DNA from: Saccopteryx bilineata
Taxonomy: Eukaryota; Chordata; Mammalia; Chiroptera; Emballonuridae
Assembly: GCF_036850765.1 (NCBI RefSeq)
Contig: NC_089490.1
Coordinates: 98,878,074 to 98,942,073, forward strand
Reading direction: 5' to 3'
Length of the DNA: 64,000 nucleotides
A program made the position numbers and the translations under genes. Every line of letters begins with the position of its first letter. Position 1 is the stretch's first letter. This document shows, in pieces, positions 35,195 through 46,337 of this stretch. The notes beneath the pieces were generated by a model. The model had not been told where the DNA came from. It saw only the letters and a program-made list of their open reading frames with translations, and ran no database searches.

Positions 35195-36560
35195 GTGATT
35201 TTTTTATTGAAATAAAATATACATAATATAAACTTTACAGTTCTATGCATATTTAAGTGTAATCTTCAGTCATGGCATTAAGTACATTCATAGTGTTGTG
35301 CAACCATCACCACCATCCCTCTCCAGAAAATTTTCATCATCCCAAGTAGATACTTTGTACCCATTAAATAATAACTCCCTGTTCTCACTTCCCCCAACTC
35401 CTGATGACTTCTATTCTACTTTGTACCTCTATTCTACTATCTGCCAATTCTGGCAATACAAATGGAATCATACAATATTGGTTCTTTTTGTGGCTGGCTT
35501 ATTTCATTAAACACAATTTTTGTTTGTTTGTTTGTTTTTTGGCTTTGAATTGTACTTTATTGTTGAGAATCCTTAGTTCCAATCTCATGATGAAAGAGAC
35601 TTTGATATCCCAAGTGTGGTCCCTAAACCGACAGCATCAGCATTTCCTGAGGCTTATCGGAAATGCGAACTCTCCAGCCCTCCCCAGACCTGCCTGAATT
35701 AAACTGTGAAGTTCAAGGAGATCCCCAGGTGACCCGTATGCCCATTAAAGTTTGAAAAGCACTGCTGTGCTCTGTACCACTAGTTCTTCCCCTGTGCCTG
35801 CCGCTGTACTGAAACCCCTGGGAGTCTTCTGAAACAATGTCAGTAAGCTGCCCACCTGTCAGAGAATCCCATTTCACTGGTCTAGAGTGGGCCCCAGTCT
35901 CCAGGTGATTCCACTGAGCAGCCAAATAGCTTTTAGGAGCAATCCCAATTTCTTTCTGTAGACCTCTTTAGCTGAGGACGACTTATGCTCCACATTTTGA
36001 GCCACGTTGGTGAGAACATGTTTTCATAGTTCATTCATGTTGTAGCCTGTGTCAATACTTTATTCCCTTTTAAGGCTGAATAATATTCCATCGTGTGGAT
36101 ATACCACTTCGTTTTTCTTCTGTGGCTGGACCTCCTGAGTTGTTTCCAGCTTTCGGCTGCTGTCAATTATGCTGCCGTAACATGGGAATACAAGTAACTG
36201 TTTGACTCCCTGCTTTCAGTTCTTTTGGGTATATACCTAAGAAATTGATAAATTGTTTGGTAATTCCTTAACTTTTGCAATCCCAAACTGTTTTCATCAG
36301 AAGCTGGACATTTTACATTCCCATCAGTAATTCACAAGGGTTCCAGTTCTCCACATCCTCATCAACACTTGCTATTCTCCTTTTATTTCTTTTTGATGAT
36401 CACCATTGTAATGGGTATAGAATGGTATCTTAATGTGATTTTGATTTGCATTTTCCTAATAACTAATTTAGTTATTTAGTTGAGCATCTTTTCATGGGTT
36501 TATTGGTCATTTGTATATCTTCTTTGGAGAAATATCTGTTCAATCCTTTGCCTATTTTTG
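35195..36560 (-). mobile_element. Old LINE-1 split by MER5-like sequence
   Basis: The left part (35195-35515) is a mammalian L1M-type 3' end: CTTTACAGTTCTATGCATATT, GTGTTGTGCAACCATCACCACCATCC, then TGGAATCATACAATATTGG. The right part (35990-36560) continues into the end of ORF2 (TAAGGCTGAATAATATTCCATCG, TTCTTTTGGGTATATACC, TTTGATTTGCATTTTCC). The middle (35520-35985) is unrelated. Old copy, no open frame. Confidence 0.75.
35602..35935 (-). mobile_element. MER5-like hAT (Charlie) DNA transposon fragments
   Basis: The stretch GTGTGGTCCCTAAACCGACAGCATCAGCATTTCCTGAGG, then AAATGCGAACTCTCCAGCC and GCCCATTAAAGTTTGAAAAGCACTG, corresponds to the antisense of MER5A as I remember it. A second diverged piece (about 35815-35935, CTCCAGGTGATTCCACTGAGCAGCC) may be another copy. 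Boundaries are approximate and no terminal duplication is clear. Confidence 0.65.
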
Positions 36561-36944
36561 AATTGGCATATACGTTGTTGTGTATAATTGCAATGTTGTA
36601 CCAATTCTTTTGCCCACCGGTGGTAGATGAGAATGTCATTACACCCACATGTTCATCTACACGTGTTCTTCTCCTAGTTCCCCTCCCTCTCTTACTACCT
36701 CTTCTCCTCTCCTCTTCCTCTGCCTCCTTCTCTAACCATTGATGGTCTGACAAGTGAAAAATCACCTTTTCAGTTTAAAAAGTTTTATTATTAATAAGGC
36801 CAAATATAGTTCATGTGTGTGTTGGCAATTTGTGTTTCTCCTTTTGTGAAATGATACTTATCCACTTAGTAGACCAACAAATATTTAGAGTGAACTGTCT
36901 GTGCTTTGGGAACTTCCTTCTAGGCCCTGGAGAGCAAGCTCTGA

Positions 36945-37336
36945 ACAAAAACACAGGGCCTCAGGCCCTGGCCGGTTGGCTCAGTGGTAGAGCGTCGTCC
37001 TGGCGTGCAGGAGTCCCAGGTTCGATTCCCGGATGGAGAAGCACCCATCTGCTTCTCCATCCCTCCCCCTCTCCTTCCTCTCTGTTTCTCTCTTCCCCTC
37101 CTGCAGCCAGGGCTCCATTGGAGCAAAGTTGGCCCAGGTGCTGGGGATGGCTCTATGGCCTCTGCCTCAGGCGCTAGAATGGCTCTGGTTGCAACAGAGC
37201 AATGCCCCAGAGGGGCAGAGCATCGCCCCCTGGTGGGCATGCCGGGTGGATCCCTGTCAGGCGCATGCGGGAGTCTGCCTGACTGCTCCCCGTTTCCAAC
37301 TTCAGAAAAATACAAAAAAAAAAACCCCACAGGGCC
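36945..37336 (+). mobile_element. tRNA-derived SINE with internal deletion
   Basis: The body at about 36963-37324 starts AGGCCCTGGCCGGTTGGCTCAG with intact A box and B box (GGTTCGATTCC). Just after the B box the usual CAGGGCACACAGGAG segment is missing: the text goes from CCCGG directly to ATGGAGAAGCACCC. The tail is A11. The flanks share CACAGGGCC (36952-36960 and 37328-37336). ORFs on both strands are SINE artefacts. Confidence 0.9.
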
Positions 37337-37339
37337 CCA

Positions 37340-38100
37340 CTGACTTGGAGCTACCATTTTGTGATGAAAATAATAAATAAATCAATGAGCTACATAAGTT
37401 AAGATCTTATTAAGTGTTATGAAGAAAAAAAAGGGTTATAAGTTAGAATATGGGTTGACAAACTGAAGTCTGTGAACTACTCTGGCACACTGACTAGTTT
37501 GTAAGTAAAGTTTTACTACAACACAGCCACGCTCATTCATTTACTTAGAGTCTGTAGCTGCTTTGGAGCAACAAGAGTAGAGTGGGGTAGTTTTGATAGA
37601 GACCATATGCTCCCAGAGCATATATTATTTCCTATCAGTCCCTTTACAGAAAAAGCTTGCTGACCTTTGTGACAGAAAGTAACCAAGAATGGAGTTAGAT
37701 AGGGCCATAAGGGAAGACCTCTCTTAGGCGATGACATTTGGAGTAACACCTGAAAAATTACACTGTTTTTCCCACTATATCATTAATTTCTTAGGGAAGG
37801 GGAAGGGCCAATGCTCTCTAAATCTTTACATTCTTACAGTGCCCTGTACATCATATTAATTAGTAGTTTCTTGAGCTGAATTGAATGCCCTTTAGTTTTA
37901 AACACCTGAACTTTAATATTTGCTTAAAATATATAAATATTTATTTAGTCATTCATTTTCTTTCCCATTTTTAAATGGGGAACTTAATTTTTTAAATATA
38001 GAAATACATAGATTTACAGGCCATTGTAATAAAATCACACTTAAACCTAATTTTGTACTGACTGCAGTTCAAAACATTTCACAGAAAAAGGGCACATGAT
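37340..38100 (+). other. Intronic sequence without recognised genes
   Basis: AT-rich unique-looking sequence. The ORF 37537-37749 on the minus strand has no family resemblance. Confidence 0.5.
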
Positions 38101-38104
38101 TTTT

Positions 38105-38325
38105 AATATCACTGGGCTTTAGCTTTTGACAGACCAGGCTTGAAATCTCAGCCTTGAATCTTGTTAGTTGTGGAAACTGAGGCAAGTTTTCTCAAATGGA
38201 AATGAGGTAATAATGCCAACCTCTCACAGTTGTGAGTATTAAAGCAACTGATATATGTTAACTATTTGGCACAGGACCTAGTACAAATAAATGTTTAGTA
38301 AATATTAGCTAGTTTAGCATCATCA
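38105..38325 (+). mobile_element. MIR SINE
   Basis: MIR landmarks: ACAGACCAGGCTTGAAATCTCAGCC, TTGTTAGTTGTGGAAACTGAGGC, GAGGTAATAATGCCAACCTCTCACAGTTGTGAGTATTAAAG, GGCACAGGACCTAGTACAAATAAATG. It is followed by an ATC-rich stretch. Confidence 0.75.
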
Positions 38326-39267
38326 TTATCATCATCATTCCTACTGTGGGCCTGCCTTCCATGTGTGAATTCTTCATCCCCTACTTACCTAATTTAAAAT
38401 AGACTTTTAAGTTCCAAATTTGTTTTGAAATATGGGTAGACAAGGAAAGGAATTAAAGGTAGAGAAAGAGCTTGCACTTATTTATTTATTTATTTTGCCA
38501 GTAAATCATTGTTGAATTCTAGAAAATTTAGGTCAGTGTGTAGGAATCCAGCAAAAGACCCCAGTGGTAAAAGAGTCACTGGTCCAAAGGAAGGTGCCTC
38601 CTAATTGAACCCCATGCTAAATGCTTCCACTGGAGCAAGACTTACCTACAGTGCTGGGATGAAGAATGGTCATTAGGAGATTGTTCCAAGAAATAAATTG
38701 TTAGACAAAATTACATGCCCTAGTGAAGCTGTTTTTATCACCAGGACGAGATCTTGCTGTGCAATTTGGTTCCACCCTGCACATACCTATTGCAATCTCC
38801 TTTGCCTACTGTTGCCTCTTCCTAATTAAAATAGATATTGCACACACAGCTTGTGACAAAAAAGAAACTGAGAATAGCAAAGAAATGAAGGAAGGGAATG
38901 AGTGCTCCATGCTGACTTTCTTAGTGATTTCTCACAGAATATAAATGACCATTAGATATTTCCTGTTAACCAACAAAAAAGCTTTCCTTCCATTGCCTGC
39001 ATAAGTTCAAATTATTGCAGTTTCCAAGTTGTCAGGTAGGATTTGAGCAAGATGCTAAAAATATTCTTTCTGTTCTTGCTGTGACTGTTCGTGGGAAGGA
39101 CAGACTATCTATCTGGCCTTCAGTAATTATTGATCTTGATGTGCATGAAGAACATTGGTGTAGTAGTTACTTTTGTTGCTGCAAAGGCAGCATAGGGTAA
39201 GGCTCCTGTGCTCAGCTAATTTGATATTTTTATATTGGTTCACAATACACAAATAAATTTACCTAAT

Positions 39268-39268
<1 letters not shown>

Positions 39269-39302
<34 letters not shown>
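39269..39302 (+). repeat. (GT)n microsatellite
   Basis: About 16 uninterrupted GT units follow AATCA and end at ACTGAACTG. Confidence 0.95.
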
Positions 39303-39304
<2 letters not shown>

Positions 39305-39559
39305 GAACTGACTAGAGTCACCCAGAATCAGTGTGGAGAAGAGATTCCTAGGAACAGGTCCTGGTTTAAGGTAAAGAAGGTTAATTTAGGCTTTAGGCTA
39401 AGTGATAAGAGACATTGTATCAAGAGATTGTGAAGAAGTTTTTTCAGCTGTATGAATTCAGTAGGATGTTCTTTTTTAGTTCAGGATTGTTAGCTAGCCC
39501 TGATTGTTAGCTAGTATAGTATATGACAATAATGGTACTTATCACTAAAATGGTTACTA

Positions 39560-39790
39560 CTAATAGTGGCAGTAGTAATAATATCCATGGCTAATATTTG
39601 TTGAACAAATGGCATGTGCAGACACTGTTCAGTGTTTTATCTCACTTACTATTACAAGAAGTTGGTTACTACTATTATCCTCATTTTAAAGATGAGGAAA
39701 CTGATGCACAGGGCAATTAAGCAGCGTGCTCAAGGTCTCCAAGTTTATAGGTGGAGGAGGCAGGAGTCAAATACAGTTCTGTTTAAAAAT
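39560..39790 (-). mobile_element. MIR SINE, minus strand
   Basis: Antisense MIR order: GGCTAATATTTGTTGAACAAATGGC, TATTATCCTCATTTTAAAGATGAGGAAACTGATGC, AGCAGCGTGCTCAAGGTCTCCAAG, GGCAGGAGTCAAATACAG. Confidence 0.8.
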
Positions 39791-40785
39791 CCAGGATCTG
39801 TATCTTTAACTAAATTATACCCACTGAATGTTTTATAGAATAGAGCAAGTGCTATGGGGATTTGGGGAGTGAGAAGTGAGAAAATGAGAGTGGGAAAGTG
39901 AAGGTTTCAAGTGTAGATGAATCTTTAAGGAGGTCTAGGTGAGAAGTCTGGAGAGAAGGAGCCATGGGAAGGGAAGAGAGCAAGAGGGGTGGAGGTTCTG
40001 GTCTAGAAGAAAGGAGGAGAAATGATGGAACAGGGAGTGGAGAGGGAACAGAAGAACATTGACAACACAATTGAGATAATTGCCTGGAAGCAGAGGAAAG
40101 ACACCTCTTTTCTTTAGGCTTTGGGGTAGCAGATTGAGGTGAGAGGGGTGTGAGTTTGTAAGGAAAGGGAGGGAGAAGCTTGGGCAATTCACACTCAGGG
40201 GATACTTTATTTTCTCAGTGAAGTGGAAGCAAGTTTATCTACTACTGGAGTAGATAATTTATCTACTGCTGGGGTAGAAGGTTGAGGGTATGGTCTTGAC
40301 TGTTCACAGTTGTTGAGTGTGATGGACAACAAAGCTGCCAAGGACAAATAAAAGGATTGAAGGCCACGTGAGGTTTAAGGGTCATTAATTTGTTGGCACA
40401 CTAGGCTACTTGGCTTGTGATTTTTCTCCAGCAACATTTGGCTTCCTAGTCAAGGGAAATGCCAATAGAGGCAGATACAAGAGGAGAACAGAGGCACGTG
40501 GCAGGTGAGAATACTAGTAAGACTGCTGGCACCATGTGGGAGGCTCTGGTGGATTAGAATAGCCATGCATTTACCACAATCAACTCAAAAATTCTTCTTA
40601 TTTACTCTGAGAAAGTACCAGTGCAGCCTGATGTTGACCACAGTTTTTCAAGCTCTCATAAAATAGTTTATGCAATATATTTTCTTAAAAATATATTGAG
40701 GCTTTGCATAGGGCAGGAGGTGGCACAGTGTAGATGGTGTTGTATTGAATGGGATACTTGCAACCATGTCAACATAATACATTTA

Positions 40786-41147
40786 AAATTTTTTTGAATT
40801 TGCCTGACCGGGCGGTGGCGCAGTGGATAGAGAATTGGACTGGGACGCGGAGGACCCAGGTTCGAAACCCCGAGGTCGCCAGCTTGAGCTCAGGCTCATC
40901 TGATTTGAGAAAGGCTCACCAACTTGAGCCCAAGGTCGCTGGCTTGAGCAAAGGGTCAATCAGTCTGCTGTGACCCCTGGTCAAGGCACATATGAGAAAG
41001 CAATCAATGAACAACTAAGGTGCCGCAACGAAGAATTGATGCTTCTCATCTCTCTCCCTTCTTGTCTGTTCCTCTCTCTCTCTCTCTGTCACTAAATAAA
41101 TAAATAATTTAAAAAAAAAAAACAGAAAAAAATTTTTGAATTTAACT
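40786..41147 (+). mobile_element. Rhin-type SINE (CCTGACC family)
   Basis: The body (about 40802-41130) starts GCCTGACCGGGCGGTGGCGCAGTGG with B-box-like GGTTCGAAACCCC. It has the family's repeated GAGCTCAGGCTCATC / GGCTTGAGC blocks, the CACATATGAGAAAGCAATCAATG region and a CT-rich end followed by an A-rich tail. The duplication is ATTTTTTTGAATTT upstream and ATTTTTGAATTT downstream. Confidence 0.93.
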
Positions 41148-41305
41148 TAAAAAGCTCCACAATGACAGTTAAATTCTAATGACTTACATGATATTATTAT
41201 GTACATTATTAATATTCCGATATTATTTTGGCATAATTCTGAAGGTGAGTAATACTCTTTGGTATCTTTTAAGAAAGGTTCACTAATTTCCGATAATCAA
41301 GTTAC

Positions 41306-41500
41306 AGCCCTGGCTGGGTGATTTTGTGGAGAAAGTGTCAACCCGGTGTGCCAGGAATCATGGGTTTGATCCCCAGTCAGGGTATGCAGAGAAGGAATCA
41401 ATGAGGACACAATGAAATAGAACTAAGTGAAACAATGAGTTGATGCTTCTCTGTCTCTCTCATCCCCCCTTCTTCTCTATCTCAAATGAATAAAAAATTT
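41306..41500 (+). mobile_element. Old VES-like SINE
   Basis: Starts AGCCCTGGCTGGGTGATTTTG, has a B-box-like GGTTTGATCCCC, and ends with a CT-rich block and AAATGAATAAAAAATTTT. It abuts another SINE in the opposite direction. Confidence 0.8.
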
Positions 41501-41519
41501 TATTTTATTTTATTTTATT

Positions 41520-41770
41520 ATTAAGTGAGAGGCAGGCAGGGAGGCAGAGAGACAGACTCCCACATGTGCCCCAACTGGGATCCACCCAGCAAGCCCCCTA
41601 GGGGCAATGCTCTGCCCATCTGGGGCTATTGTTCTGTTGCTCAGCAATGGAGGGAGGAGGAGGGGTGGAGTGCAGATGGGCGCTTCTCCTGTGTGCCCTA
41701 ACTGGGAATTGAACCCAGGACTTCCACACACCAGTCCAACACTCTACCACTGAGTCACTGGCCAGGGCAG
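41520..41770 (-). mobile_element. tRNA-derived SINE, minus strand, tail-to-tail with its neighbour
   Basis: The plus strand reads AAGTGAGAGGCAGGCAGGGAGGCAGAG ... CTACCACTGAGTCACTGGCCAGGGC, so the 5' head is at 41770. The internal body is shortened relative to the young copies. The TTTTA-repeat between the two SINEs (41499-41521) marks the meeting of their tails. Confidence 0.85.
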
Positions 41771-42060
41771 AAAAATTATTTTAAATAATAATAAAAAGAA
41801 ATTAAGTTAATAGAAGTTTGTATGGCCCAAGGTTAAAGTTTAAATTATTTAGGGAAATTATTGGAAGGCAGTAGAGAATCCAATTAGGTAAGGCACATTT
41901 GAAGGCATTTTTCTCTTATTAGGAAAACCGTTGGAAGACAAGGCAGAAAACAGAAGTCCTAGCTTCGGCAGTAGTCTCAGTGGTGAGGGCATGATGCATA
42001 GTTTTGTTTATGGGGATAAAGAAAATGGGACAAATCCCCAAATCCCTGGATACAAAAATA

Positions 42061-42106
42061 AAGAGAAGAGTTTTTTAAATTTTTACTTATTTATTCATTT
42101 TAGAGA

Positions 42107-42156
<50 letters not shown>

Positions 42157-42290
42157 GGGGAGGAGCAGGAAGTATCATCTTCCATATGTACCTTGACTGG
42201 GCAGGGGTTTTGAACCGGCAACCTCAGTGATCCAGGTTGACACTTTACCCACTGTGCCACCACAGGTCAGGTAAGAGGAGAGGTTTTTTT
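42061..42290 (-). mobile_element. Short tRNA-derived SINE with a long GA tract
   Basis: The body at 42080-42272 is minus strand: head CCTGACCTGTGGTGGCACAGTGGG, B-box-like segment near 42215-42225, then a (GA)n tract (about 42114-42153) and an A/T tail. Imperfect flanking duplication AAGAGAAGAGTTTTTT and AAGAGGAGAGGTTTTTT. It lacks the long middle of the Rhin-type copies. Confidence 0.8.
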
Positions 42291-42489
42291 TTGTTTTTTT
42301 TTTAAGTCAGCTTAGTTTACACACTACAGCTGAGTGCAAGGCACTGTGCTGGACTGCCTGCAGGAACAGAGAAAGGCAGAGTCCTTGCCTGGAGGAGGCT
42401 GACTATCTAGAAAGGCGGATGAGACTAATGCCTACACATGTGGCAAAGGTGGTGGATGTGGTCTTAAAATGGGTGATCGTTTTACATAA

Positions 42490-42980
42490 AGATGGGGAGA
42501 AAGAGGTTGACAGAAGTTATAAGACCTGCCCAAAGTCACACAGCTGGTAACTATCACAACCAAGACTGTCAGACTCCAGAGCCCACACTGTTAACTGTTA
42601 ACATTACACTGAAGCCAGCATCATCCCACCTTTTCAGTTTGGAGATTCTTGGCCATTAAGGTGAAGGAGCTGGACCAAGCAATATGTCACTGGCGGAGAG
42701 TTAGAGTCAGGGTTTGGGAAGTGGTGCGTATGGTGGTTAATGGATAGGCTCCAGAGCCAAATCACCTGGCCCCAAATCCCAGCCCAGCACTGATATTTGC
42801 TGATTGTATGACTGCAGGCAGGTTGTTTAACCCCAATGCTTTGGTTCTCCTATATATGTAAAATGGGAACAAAAATAGTGTTTACCTCAGGCTTGTTGTG
42901 TCAATTGAGTTGATCCATGTACAAACTCTTAGAGCAGTGCCTGGCACATACTATGCAAAATCGTGACTATCGTTTTCATC
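42490..42980. mobile_element. Two adjacent MIR SINEs in opposite orientation
   Basis: 42490-42620 is antisense MIR (GACCTGCCCAAAGTCACACAGCTGG ... CAGACTCCAGAGCCCACACTG). 42725-42980 is a sense MIR (GGATAGGCTCCAGAGCCAAATCACC, GTAAAATGGGAACAAAAATAG, AGAGCAGTGCCTGGCACATAC). They are separated by about 100 bp. Confidence 0.8.
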
Positions 42981-43179
42981 TAAGAGCTGACTTCACTTGG
43001 AATTAGAGCAGTGTAAGTGGGTCGGTTTCCCAAGAGTGGCAGTGGCATAGAATGACAGCATGCCTAGGATAAAGCCTCCGAGTGCATTCTCGAAAGAGAA
43101 GATAGGATGGTGCAAGTACTGGGAATGGCTGCATGCATCCCTTTTAACTACATATATTCCCACTCTCACCTGTCCCAGC

Positions 43180-43745
43180 TATTATTGTTATATAACAAAG
43201 CACCCACAAAAAAGTAGAGACACAAAATTACCACCATTTCATTAGGCTCAAGGATTCTGTGGGCCACATGTTTGTAAAGAGCATAGTAGGGCAACTTGTC
43301 TTTGCTCCATGGTCTCCAGGGAGTCGGCTGGGAGGTTTGAAGGTCGGGGATGATTCAGCTTCTGGGGGCTAGAATCCCTGAAGGTGCAAAGGCTCATTGG
43401 GTTTGCTGCTCCCAGTTGGCAGTTGGCTGGGGGCTGATGCTGGCAACTCAAATTGGCTGCTGGCCAGGACATGTGACCCCTTTGTTGTTAGTTGGGTCTC
43501 AGCACAGTCTGGTGTCTAGGTTTCAAGAAAGAGCTCCCCTCACCCAGCAAGAGAACCAGATGGAAGCTCTGTCACTGTTTATGCTCGAACCTTGAAAGTT
43601 ATATAATGACTCTTCCCTGTTAGTCCCAAGTTCATCCAGATTCAGGGTTGGATGTAGACTCCACCTCTTGATGGGAGGACTGTTGCAGCTGTTTTGGGTA
43701 AATGCAATCTGCCACAAGATCCAACGGAAACACTCCCAGTGGCTA
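43180..43745. mobile_element. Ancient interspersed repeat, class uncertain (LTR-like)
   Basis: The start TATTATTGTTATATAACAAAGCACCCACAAAA and later GGCTCAAGGATTCTGTGGGCC resemble old placental repeats of LTR/MaLR type that I remember only loosely. Overlapping ORFs on both strands support a non-genic origin. I cannot name the family. Confidence 0.4.
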
Positions 43746-45320
43746 GGCCCATTCCTCCTCTGAGGAGAGGCTGCTCCTGACATCCTGCTCAGGCAATTTT
43801 TAAAATGAGTCCCCAAATAGGCTAAATAACTATTATGGAGTTGCTGAGTGTGCTTAAACCCAGACTGGAGAGGATAAGCTAAATAAATACCCTTTGAAAT
43901 AACATGCAATTTTTCTGGGTATCAGATGGGGCTGCATGTATTCCTACTTGTGTGGGAAAGCTTCTATTTCATCTTTTGGGGTTCTTAAATCCTGGAGGAT
44001 AGTTTGACTTTCATTGGCTAGTTTTATTACATTACCATATGCCTATTGGTTTTCTTTTAACAAAATACTCCAAAGAGTGTCAATGACAATATTCTCTTTA
44101 TAAACTGTCAGTTACATCCTTGGGCACAAAATTCCACATATTCCATAGTAGGTGTTTACTAAGTCTTAAAAAATTAAATCTATTAAAATAACTCTTTTGG
44201 TTAGGTTGGGAGTTGCAGGGGTGTTTTTGTTTGTATATATATATTTTTTGTATCAGCCAAGACTTTTTTCTTTCTTTCTTTTTTTTTTGTACCAGCCAAA
44301 AGCTGTATGAGTAGTTTTTATGGGCATCTAGAATTACATCTTTCTTCTGTGAGACATTATTCTGTCCTCAAGTGTAGAGTATCCTTTGTACGTAAGTTCA
44401 TGAGACATCCTCTTAATATTCTCATATTCTTTTGAAGAGAATGCCTGGTGACATCAGTTCCACACTGCTTTTAAAACACGGCACTGACTTTGATTTCATC
44501 TTCTCACTGTTTCCTTCTAACTGTCACATTTGGCTAAGGGAGAATGGAAAGCCCTTATAAGAAAAGGCTAGACTATTAATGTACTCTTCAAAACACTAAG
44601 AAAAGGCTAAGCTGTTGATAGCATTTTCAAAATGCTGTCTCGGGGATTTGCCAGCAGCAGTGTCAGGGTGAAATACACTTCCATTCATCAAGGGACTGAG
44701 AGCCTTTGTTATCTGTGTTCAAAGTATTGGTCCTACTTTTGTCAGACATGCAACTTCAGGGTATAATGGTACTTGGGTATAATTTAAACTAAAATATAAT
44801 CCTGAACCTGATATTGTATATTTACTATGAAAGTGGTAGAAAGTGTGTTCACTGCTTGATAAAGCAAGCCAGGCTTCATTCAGGATATAACTGGATTTCA
44901 GAATCAAAGGGAACATTTCTTGAAATTTAAGTCACTTGTATAACTTCTACAGTGCTAAGAGGCAGGGATATCATTAGCAAATCTGTTCACTGCTTTCTAC
45001 ATATTTTGCTGAATATGGAGTTAAATGTTTACTTTCATTTACTTTATTCATCTTGCTAAATGATTTTGTCTTGATTGAAAAACTGGACCTTTCACAGTGG
45101 GATTAGATTTTCATTTTAGGAGGATGTTGGTTTTTGCCTCATATAGTTGAGTCAATTAGCAAACTTCTGGAAATTCTCTAGACAAATCTTCCTTGCAATA
45201 AAATACATTTGCAAAGAAGGACCAGCTTTAAATTTACCCACTTCTCTTGTTAATACTGAGACACTAGCTGTTTCAGGTTTCTGTTCTTAGTCCACCTGAA
45301 TCTTAGGCAGCCAATGCCAT
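43745..45320 (+). other. Intronic sequence without recognised genes
   Basis: Mostly AT-rich unique-looking sequence, with T-rich patches at 44236-44290. A poly-T/CTTT block appears near 44265-44290. No exon is supported. Confidence 0.5.
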
Positions 45321-45469
45321 TGCTCTTGACTCAGCGCCCGTGAGAGCACCGCAAAGTGGGCAGAGTGCTCGGCGCACGTTCAAACCCCGGTCATACCCTT
45401 ATGCATAAGTCATTAATCCTTCAACACCTCAGGTCAATCGGATTCTGTTGAAGGTCTAGAAAGGGATTA

Positions 45470-45660
45470 TCATAGTGGATAAAAACATGATTTGCTTCTT
45501 GTTTCCACCATCCATTGATGTGTGACTGTGAGCAAGTGACTTCATTTCCTTACCTGTATGTGGATAATGGTTACTCCTCTGGCAGGATTACATCAGAAAC
45601 AGCATGCAACCCATTTAGTCATAATGTTGGTGGTGAGCATTCGATGCATTGTGGTCATCT
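45470..45660 (+). mobile_element. MIR SINE
   Basis: Diverged but ordered: ATAGTGGATAAAAACATGATTTGC, TGTGTGACTGTGAGCAAGTGACTTCATTTCC, CCTGTATGTGGATAATGG, GCAGGATTACATCAG. Confidence 0.65.
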
Positions 45661-46337
45661 TTATTTTTCCCAGACTTAAAATAATATGAAGTGAGTCATT
45701 TTTTCATTTGACCATTAGTAATTCCCTTCTTAGTGGCCTTTGGCCTGTCTAAATACTTGCTAATTTTCAAAAGAATAAAAGAACATTTAATGGATGTATT
45801 CTTAGTATTAATTTTCAACCATCCTTTTTTAATTAAATTTTTTGTTTTGAGATAATTGTAGATTCACATGCAGTTATAAGAAATTATAAAGAGAGATCCT
45901 GTGTGCCCTTTGCGCAGTGTTCCCCAATGATAACATCTTGCAATATTGTAGTATGCTATCATAACCAAGATTCTGACATTAATAAAGTCAGGATACAGAA
46001 CAATTTTATCTTTACAAGGACCCCTCATTGTCCTTTTATAGCTACTTAACTTTCCAATCCCGCCACTGTCCCTGACCCTTGACAATTGCTAATCTGTCCT
46101 CTATTTCTATAATTTTGTCATTTCAAGAATACTGTATTAAAAGAACCCTATAGGTAGGGACCCTTCTCATTACTCAAAGGTAACCACCATTGAAAAAACC
46201 ACCACAGAAGCACATGAGATAAAAAAGATAGCAACAGAGGAAAGATGTATGGAATACAACCAAATAAAAATAAAAGATAGAAAAACAAAAGAGAAGGATC
46301 AAACAAGACACAAAACTAACAGAAAGCAAGATATAAA

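Noticed and set aside
43248..43909. Overlapping ORFs of 74 to 128 aa
   Set aside because: Opposite-strand overlaps within an old repeat; no recognisable domains or splice sites.
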